Virus record (IMG/VR): IMGVR_UViG_3300026478_000696
Location: 1 to 24,709 of that record
Reading direction: 5' to 3' (one strand)
DNA from: a virus
DNA: 24,709 nucleotides
Made by a program: the position numbers and the translations under genes. Shown piece after piece: positions 19,861 through 24,709 of the stretch (within the stretch, counting starts at the first letter, position 1; each line of letters starts with the position of its first letter). The notes under the pieces are model-generated. The model had not been told where the DNA came from and ran no database searches. It saw only the letters and a program-made list of their open reading frames with translations.

Positions 19861-20415
19861 TCACGCTACCAGCGGCTCGTCTCCGGAGACCGGGGAGGCA
19901 AGCAGGTGATCGACAGAGGAGTATAGGGCGGGAATGCTGGTCGCGTTGTTGATGAGGACGTCCTCCAGAATTGCCTTCTGGGCACGCTCGCTCGCGTGGT
20001 CCATCGTGTTCAAGCCGGGGCGGTAGACGCGCCACAGCACGCCACCCATCTCCTTGATCAGAGTCGCCTCGTTGGGGAACCGAACGTCATCGACCACCAG
20101 CGGCGTCGTGCAACGCTCGGCCTCGGCCCGCAGCACGTTGATCCAGATGTCGCCGTAGACCTGTCGCCGACCCCACTCGGTCCCAAGGGACTGCATCATC
20201 GCCCGCGGCGTCGCACCGCCGAACTGGGGCAGCGCGGTCATCTTGGCGTCGCCGTCGAGTTGCTCGTCGGTCAGGCCAAGCGCCTTCAGCATCCGCTTGA
20301 TAGGGTCGGCGAAGCGCATCCGGGTGTAGCCGTGCTGCTCTGACAGGTGCTTTGACACGAGCGTCTTGCCAGACCCCGCCACTCCAAGGATTCCAATCAC
20401 GCGTGGTCCGGACAT
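19861..20415 (-). CDS. deoxynucleoside monophosphate kinase
   Basis: 184 aa from ATG 20415, which has AAGGAG seven bases upstream; a longer frame to 20484 has no support. The N-terminus is a P-loop (IGILGVAGSGKT, Walker A residues 11-18), followed by RFADPIKRMLKALGL, SLGTEWGRRQVYGDIWINVL and VVDDVRFPNEATLI. This matches T4 gp1-like dNMP kinases, which phosphorylate dNMPs to supply phage DNA synthesis. The motifs are intact. It is the last gene of the right-hand minus-strand operon, just before a strong terminator, one base after the upstream small gene. Confidence 0.9.
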   Translation of the reverse strand: MSGPRVIGILGVAGSGKTLVSKHLSEQHGYTRMRFADPIKRMLKALGLTDEQLDGDAKMTALPQFGGATPRAMMQSLGTEWGRRQVYGDIWINVLRAEAERCTTPLVVDDVRFPNEATLIKEMGGVLWRVYRPGLNTMDHASERAQKAILEDVLINNATSIPALYSSVDHLLASPVSGDEPLVA

Positions 20416-20416
20416 C

Positions 20417-20620
20417 TTATTTCTCCTTCGGCTTTGAGTTGATCTTCTTTGCCGCAGGCTTGCGCTTCGGACGCTTGGCGACACGCGGCTCCAGATGCTT
20501 TGGAATCGACAGCTGCGGCGGCGGGGGCAGGGCGGGAGCCGATGGCTCGTTCCTGCCGAACACCGCCAAAAGCCGTGTCAGCGTGTCATTCCAAAGTGCC
20601 TGCAATCTGCCGTCTGCCAT
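20417..20620 (-). CDS. small basic Pro/Lys-rich protein
   Basis: 67 aa; GAGGAG six bases before the ATG. The N-terminal ~25 residues look helical (GRLQALWNDTLTRLLAVFGR), then a poly-Pro stretch (APALPPPP) and a very basic tail (RVAKRPKRKPAAKKINSKPK). The tail could bind nucleic acid. There is no signal peptide or known family. It lies between the tail-assembly-like gene and the kinase. Confidence 0.65.
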   Translation of the reverse strand: MADGRLQALWNDTLTRLLAVFGRNEPSAPALPPPPQLSIPKHLEPRVAKRPKRKPAAKKINSKPKEK

Positions 20621-20623
20621 ACG

Positions 20624-21001
20624 TCACTCCTCGGGTGTGGGTTTGGGTATCTGCTCCTTCACAGCCATGATCGCCGCTTTCATGGCCTCTAGCTCTGCGC
20701 CCCCTTTCCAGATTGCGTCTAGCTGGTCACCGATGTCCGGGTACGCCTGCCGCCGTCGCTCGGCATAGTCAAATGGCACCGGCTGGTCGACGATTTCGTA
20801 CACAGCGACGCCTGCCTGTTCATCCTCCCGCCGCTCGTAGCGGTACACATACTGCGATGGCGGGTATTGTGTCCGGTCGACCATATAAACCCTGACCCAC
20901 GCGTCGCTCGTATCGCCGGGAACGTTCTGGATAGATGACTCCATCCCGTTCGCGCCCCAGCGGACGTATCCAATCTGCCACGGCTTGCTTGTTTGGCTCA
21001 T
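20624..21001 (-). CDS. phage tail fibre accessory/assembly-like protein
   Basis: 125 aa; ATG overlaps the tail protein's stop (TAATG). The C-terminal part has DYAERRRQAYPDIGDQLDAI followed by WKGG, a motif found in many small proteins encoded just after phage tail fibre genes. The N-terminal half is beta-rich (WVRVYMVDRTQYPPSQYVYR). Location and motif suggest a fibre chaperone or minor tail component; this is inference. Confidence 0.72.
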   Translation of the reverse strand: MSQTSKPWQIGYVRWGANGMESSIQNVPGDTSDAWVRVYMVDRTQYPPSQYVYRYERREDEQAGVAVYEIVDQPVPFDYAERRRQAYPDIGDQLDAIWKGGAELEAMKAAIMAVKEQIPKPTPEE

Positions 21002-24000
21002 TACCGAATACCCATCGCAAGAATGTCAATGCTACTCAAAATGACGCGGTTTGCTGTGCCAGCGCGACAACGCACCTGATACGACCGGCCCAGCGTCGTG
21101 GTCAGTTCAGGTAAGAAGATACTTGTTGCTCGCTGCGACGCGTTGACAACAGTGATTCCGCGAACCTGTGAGTATGATCCTACCTGCCCGTTTGCCAGCG
21201 ATTGGCGGCTGCGAACGTACGGGCCGCTGAGTGAACCGCCCCACGTCGAGACATACACTTGCTGTTGTGAGCCAGCCATAAAGACCTGCTCAACGTAACC
21301 AGTCTCATTCATGGAGTTTGTCAGCGCGTCGCCAACTTCGATGTCTTGTGCGTTGTTGAAATACAGAGTCCAGCCAATCTGCTCGTAGTATCCAAACTCC
21401 GAATCGTAAAAGTACCAGTAGCTCTCTCCGTTCGGAGTGACTGTGATGTCAGAAATTGTCGCGCCAGTTCCGACGGGTGCGGAATAGAGATTGATGAACA
21501 GGTTTGACGCAAGCGACGTGCCGCTTAATACGTTCAGCTGAACGTACGGCTTGTGTCCACTCGGATGCGTCGATGCGGGCAACTGCACGGTCAGGTATAT
21601 CTGCTCGTACGTCGGAACGTATCCACCGTTTGAACTGCCCTGACCGATGACATAGGTCGTGATGTCGCCGGTCAGCTTGTTGACGTTGAGAGTGTCAATC
21701 TTGGCGTTGGTGATGACTCCATCGCCAATCTGTGCAGACGCCGTGATGACGCTTGTCGCCGCGAGTTTCGCTGCGGTGATAGCGCCTGCTGCGATCTTGT
21801 TGCTGGTAATCGCATCAGCGGCGATCTCGGTCGCCGTCACAGCGTTTGCCGCGATCTTTCCTGCGATCACAGCGCCTGCAGCGATCTCGTTTGCTGTGAC
21901 CGCGCCTGCCGTGAGCTTCGCCGTAGTCACTGCGCCAGCGTCAATTTTCGCAGACGTAATAGCGTTCGCCGCGATCTCGTTCGCCGTGACTGCACCAGCC
22001 GCGAGCTTGGCAGTTGTCACCGCTCCCGCTGACAACTCTGAGGCCGTGATCGCATTAGCCGCTATCTTGTCGGAGGTGATCGTGTCAGCAGCAATCGTCG
22101 TTGCGGTTACTGCGCCCGCAGCAATCTTTGCCGTTGTGATGGCTCCGTCAGTAATCAACGTGCCGTCCGTCTTAAGCATAAGACGGATGCCGGTCGCCAA
22201 CTGCGTTCCGCTGCCAGAGTAGTTGGACAGCAGACCGATGCGGATGTACCGCGCCCCTGAAGGAATGGTTGCGCTCTCGTTCGGACCGAAGCTGATGCGG
22301 TACTCTGTCCACGAGGCCGGGAGCCACCCGTTAACAAGAGCGAAGTAGTGATACGTGCCCTGCGACCAGCCGGACGCGCCGCCGCTGATGATGTTGTCGT
22401 TCGCGTCGTAGAACGCCACCGTCAGATAGGTGGTGCTTGAGCCGGTCTCTTGGCGAGTCCAGATGCGGTACTCGTAGTTCCGCGACGCATCTAGCGGCAT
22501 CCGACGCGAAAGAACCGTCGCGCTTCCCGAGGCGCAGCGGAGGACTGTATTGCCAACGGGGCTAGTGTTGTCCGTGATGATCGACAGCCCGGACCCAGCC
22601 CACGCAGAGATATCCTGTGTGTTCGGATCGTCGTTGATAGCGGTGCCGCGCCCACCCACGTAGAGCTTTTCGGTCGTAATCGCGCCGGAGGCAATTTCAG
22701 AAGCCGTGACAGCCCCAGCAGCAATATTGCTCGCGGTAATCGTGTCCGCTGCAATTTGTCCACCCGTAATGGTGTTGGCTGCGATCCGGTCTCCGGTGAT
22801 GGTCCCAGCGGCAATCTCATTAGCGGTCACCGCACCAGCAGCCAGCTTTGCCGTGGTGATTGCGCCTGCGGCGATTTCCGATGCCGTCACCGCATTAGCG
22901 GCGATCTTGTCTGCGGTTACTGCATCGGCAGCCAGCACCGCCGTCGTGACGCTGCCAGCCGATAGCTTCGCCGTCGAGATCGCGCCGTCGGTAATTTGTG
23001 TGCCGGTGATTTGTCCGGTGACCTTCGCGGCATCGATAGCAGCCAGCTGCGTATTCGACAACTGACCAGTGATTTTACCAGCCGCCAAGCCAGCGATTTG
23101 AGCGTCGGCAATGGTTCCGGAGAGGTCAGACGTTGGCACTTCGGCGCTGTAGGCGCTACCAACCCAGCGATACAGCTTTCCAGTTCCTGTGAGATAGATG
23201 CTGTTGGTGCTTTTGGTCGTCGGCAGCGTAGAACCTGCAACGATGGTGACCGGCTCAAGTCCAGACGCAAACTTCGCTGTAGAGATAGCGGCGTCCGCAA
23301 TCTGCGACGACACCACCTGTCCGGTGATCTTTGCAGCCGAGATGGCAGCAAGCTGCGAGTCAGAGAGCGTCCCGGAGATTTTCGTCGCAGCGAGATCAGC
23401 AATCTGCGCGTTCGACAGTTGGCCCGTGACCTTTGCGGCAGCGAGACCAGCAATTTGAGCGTCGCTGATTGTGCCGCTGATATCCGTGGAGGGTACTGCA
23501 GACGTCCACGCGCTGCCGGTGTACCGATAGAGCTTGTTATCGGTAGTCAGGAACACCATGCGCCCAGCGAACAGGTTCGTCGACGGCAACGTGGCGACGA
23601 TCTCGTAGCCCGTCTTGACCTTGGAAACCGAGAACACGCGGGTGTATGTGACGCCACCGTAGACCGCCGACAGTGTCAGAGTGCCCGTATCCGCGCTCAT
23701 TGCGGTGACACGGTAGTACCCCTTGGGCTGCCCGCTGACCGGCGTATTGGCTGCCGTGTTGATGGTTCCTGTCAACCCACTCGCCGTTGCGGAAAGCGTT
23801 GCCGAGGCCGTTACATCCGTCGAGCCGCTGTACACCAGCAGTTGCCCGTCAATACCTGAGAACGACGGCACGCTGCCATCAGCGTATGCAAAGACCGTCG
23901 TTGCCGCGTTCGAAAGCGTCACATCGACGGCGTTGACACCGTTCGTGCCGTTTGTCCCGTTGGTGCCATTGGTGCCGTTCGTACCGGCACGCGCCTTGGC

Positions 24001-24709
24001 AACGGTGAACTCCTTGGTGATCGACTGCCCGTTGTAGGTCGCAGTGATCGCCAGCTTGGCGTTGTCGGCGCTTGCGGCGGTGACAGCGTAGTAGCCCTTC
24101 GGCTGCCCGTTCGTGGGCGTATTGGCGGCGGTATTGACCGTTCCGGTGCAGCTAGTCGCCACAGAGGACAGCGTCGCGCTGGCGGTAACATCGGTGTTAC
24201 CGTCGAACACGGTCAGCGTACCGACTGCGGTGGCAAACGAGGTGACGGCACCAGCGGAGTCCGCGGCGAGCGAGACAGCCTCGTTTGTGATGTTCAGCGC
24301 CAGCACACGGTTCAACGCCGTCGCGCTCACGCCAGAGGAGAACGCGCCCTTGTTGCCGCTCGTATCGACGGACTTCAGCCAGTAGTAACGCGCCCCGTTA
24401 GCACTCTCCAGTCCGAGCCGGTCGTAAGTGCTAGCGGTAACCGTGGCGAACAACGTGGCGGTCGCCGAGTTGTTGACGGTGTTCTCGTATATCTCCGTTT
24501 CCCAGAGGTCGGTGTTGGTGGGGTTGGCCCACGCAAGACGAATCCCTCCGGGGATTGCGGTCGCCGACACGCTCGTTGCGACGCCCGTAAAGTTGGTCTT
24601 GCCCACCACGGTGTGTTCCACGGTCGTCGACCATGTACCGCTTGCGCCGGACTCCGTGATCCCGCGGCTCCGCAGCTGGTAGATGTCGCCGACGACGACA
24701 CGGTCGATA
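21001..24709 (-). CDS. large tail fibre / tail-tip host-specificity protein (5' end outside window)
   Basis: About 1235 residues are visible. The frame is open to the right edge, and an internal GTG at 24621 is not the true start because the upstream codons (VVVGDIYQLRSRGITESG) are clearly coding. From the N-terminal side there is a fibronectin III-like domain (IRLAWANPTNTDLWETEIYE). Two ~110-residue Ig-like repeats follow (each with TDVTASATLS and GQPKGYY), joined by a collagen-like GTN run. Next come SGTISDAQIAGLAA-type repeats and two blocks of 10-residue AGAVTANEIA/AGAITTAKLA repeats. Between the blocks lies a jelly-roll, carbohydrate-binding-like domain (around 22160-22650). The C-terminal domain ends at 21001. 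Such proteins bind the host receptor at the tail tip. Confidence 0.9.
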   Translation of the reverse strand, partial: IDRVVVGDIYQLRSRGITESGASGTWSTTVEHTVVGKTNFTGVATSVSATAIPGGIRLAWANPTNTDLWETEIYENTVNNSATATLFATVTASTYDRLGLESANGARYYWLKSVDTSGNKGAFSSGVSATALNRVLALNITNEAVSLAADSAGAVTSFATAVGTLTVFDGNTDVTASATLSSVATSCTGTVNTAANTPTNGQPKGYYAVTAASADNAKLAITATYNGQSITKEFTVAKARAGTNGTNGTNGTNGTNGVNAVDVTLSNAATTVFAYADGSVPSFSGIDGQLLVYSGSTDVTASATLSATASGLTGTINTAANTPVSGQPKGYYRVTAMSADTGTLTLSAVYGGVTYTRVFSVSKVKTGYEIVATLPSTNLFAGRMVFLTTDNKLYRYTGSAWTSAVPSTDISGTISDAQIAGLAAAKVTGQLSNAQIADLAATKISGTLSDSQLAAISAAKITGQVVSSQIADAAISTAKFASGLEPVTIVAGSTLPTTKSTNSIYLTGTGKLYRWVGSAYSAEVPTSDLSGTIADAQIAGLAAGKITGQLSNTQLAAIDAAKVTGQITGTQITDGAISTAKLSAGSVTTAVLAADAVTADKIAANAVTASEIAAGAITTAKLAAGAVTANEIAAGTITGDRIAANTITGGQIAADTITASNIAAGAVTASEIASGAITTEKLYVGGRGTAINDDPNTQDISAWAGSGLSIITDNTSPVGNTVLRCASGSATVLSRRMPLDASRNYEYRIWTRQETGSSTTYLTVAFYDANDNIISGGASGWSQGTYHYFALVNGWLPASWTEYRISFGPNESATIPSGARYIRIGLLSNYSGSGTQLATGIRLMLKTDGTLITDGAITTAKIAAGAVTATTIAADTITSDKIAANAITASELSAGAVTTAKLAAGAVTANEIAANAITSAKIDAGAVTTAKLTAGAVTANEIAAGAVIAGKIAANAVTATEIAADAITSNKIAAGAITAAKLAATSVITASAQIGDGVITNAKIDTLNVNKLTGDITTYVIGQGSSNGGYVPTYEQIYLTVQLPASTHPSGHKPYVQLNVLSGTSLASNLFINLYSAPVGTGATISDITVTPNGESYWYFYDSEFGYYEQIGWTLYFNNAQDIEVGDALTNSMNETGYVEQVFMAGSQQQVYVSTWGGSLSGPYVRSRQSLANGQVGSYSQVRGITVVNASQRATSIFLPELTTTLGRSYQVRCRAGTANRVILSSIDILAMGIR
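21700..22160 (-). repeat. 30-bp coding repeats, block 2 of the tail protein
   Basis: About 15 degenerate 30-bp units encode 10-residue repeats of the type AGAVTANEIA. Codon-level divergence is high, so this is an old protein repeat rather than a fresh DNA expansion. Confidence 0.8.
22650..23005 (-). repeat. 30-bp coding repeats, block 1 of the tail protein
   Basis: About 11-12 units of the same 10-residue repeat (AADAVTADKI, AAGAITTAKL and similar). It is separated from block 2 by the jelly-roll-like domain. Confidence 0.75.
23938..23988 (-). repeat. 9-bp collagen-like (GTN) repeats
   Basis: Tandem 9-bp units encode GTN repeated four times plus GVN, a short collagen-like trimerising linker between the two Ig-like repeats. 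Confidence 0.75.

Noticed and set aside
21700-23005. Regularly spaced ~30-bp repeats as a CRISPR array
   Set aside because: They are in-frame, degenerate protein repeats without unique spacers, inside one open reading frame.

Overview
This window is a piece of a temperate tailed (dsDNA) bacteriophage genome. It carries terminase, portal, tail fibre, a primase-helicase, YqaJ exonuclease plus Bet/RecT recombinase, a CI-like repressor and a tyrosine integrase. No host chromosomal gene is visible. GC content is high, ribosome binding sites are strong AAGGAG/GGAGG types, and genes are tightly packed with many TGATG/ATGA overlaps. The host is probably a GC-rich Gram-negative, perhaps a proteobacterium, but the sequence does not prove this.

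Layout. Positions 1-5063, minus strand: the start of the late operon (terminase small and large subunits, DUF935-type portal, two small beta-rich virion proteins, an Ala-rich repeat protein running off the left edge). 5242-6149, plus: two small genes, one with a histone-H1-like Lys/Ala tail. 6152-7393, minus: a ParB-like/DNA methyltransferase fusion. 7696-9848, plus: DUF932 protein and three small conserved genes. 9855-12785, minus: replication block (TOPRIM-helicase, zinc-ribbon primase part in another frame, initiator/loader-like protein, DUF1064 nuclease). 12887-18972, plus: repressor, then exonuclease, Bet, HTH protein, SSB-like protein, several microproteins, MazG-like enzyme, HTH/excisionase-like protein and integrase. 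18973-19300: an attachment-site module with a perfect parS palindrome, a tRNA-Ser anticodon-arm fragment, a complete tRNA-Ser(UGA) and flanking integrase-arm-like repeats. 19301-24709, minus: one solitary gene, a dNMP kinase, two small genes and a large tail fibre/tip protein running off the right edge.

The late genes on both edges point the same way (minus strand), and phage genes lie on both sides of the att region. The simplest reading is a circular or circularly permuted phage genome with unbroken attP, whose late operon continues from the left edge around to the right edge. Capsid, tail tube, tape measure and lysis genes are not in the window.

The most notable regulatory feature is a palindrome, TRTCAYNNNNRTGAYA. 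It occurs six times by eye, every time in a promoter region (5086, 7553, 7627, 12366, 13573, 19731), usually inside the -35/-10 spacer. It is probably the operator of the phage repressor encoded at 12887, tying terminase, methyltransferase, DUF932, replication, recombination and one solitary gene into a single regulon. The most unusual feature is the attP module, where an exact bacterial chromosomal parS site sits beside a putative tRNA-Ser-derived crossover site and a full tRNA-Ser with the same anticodon.
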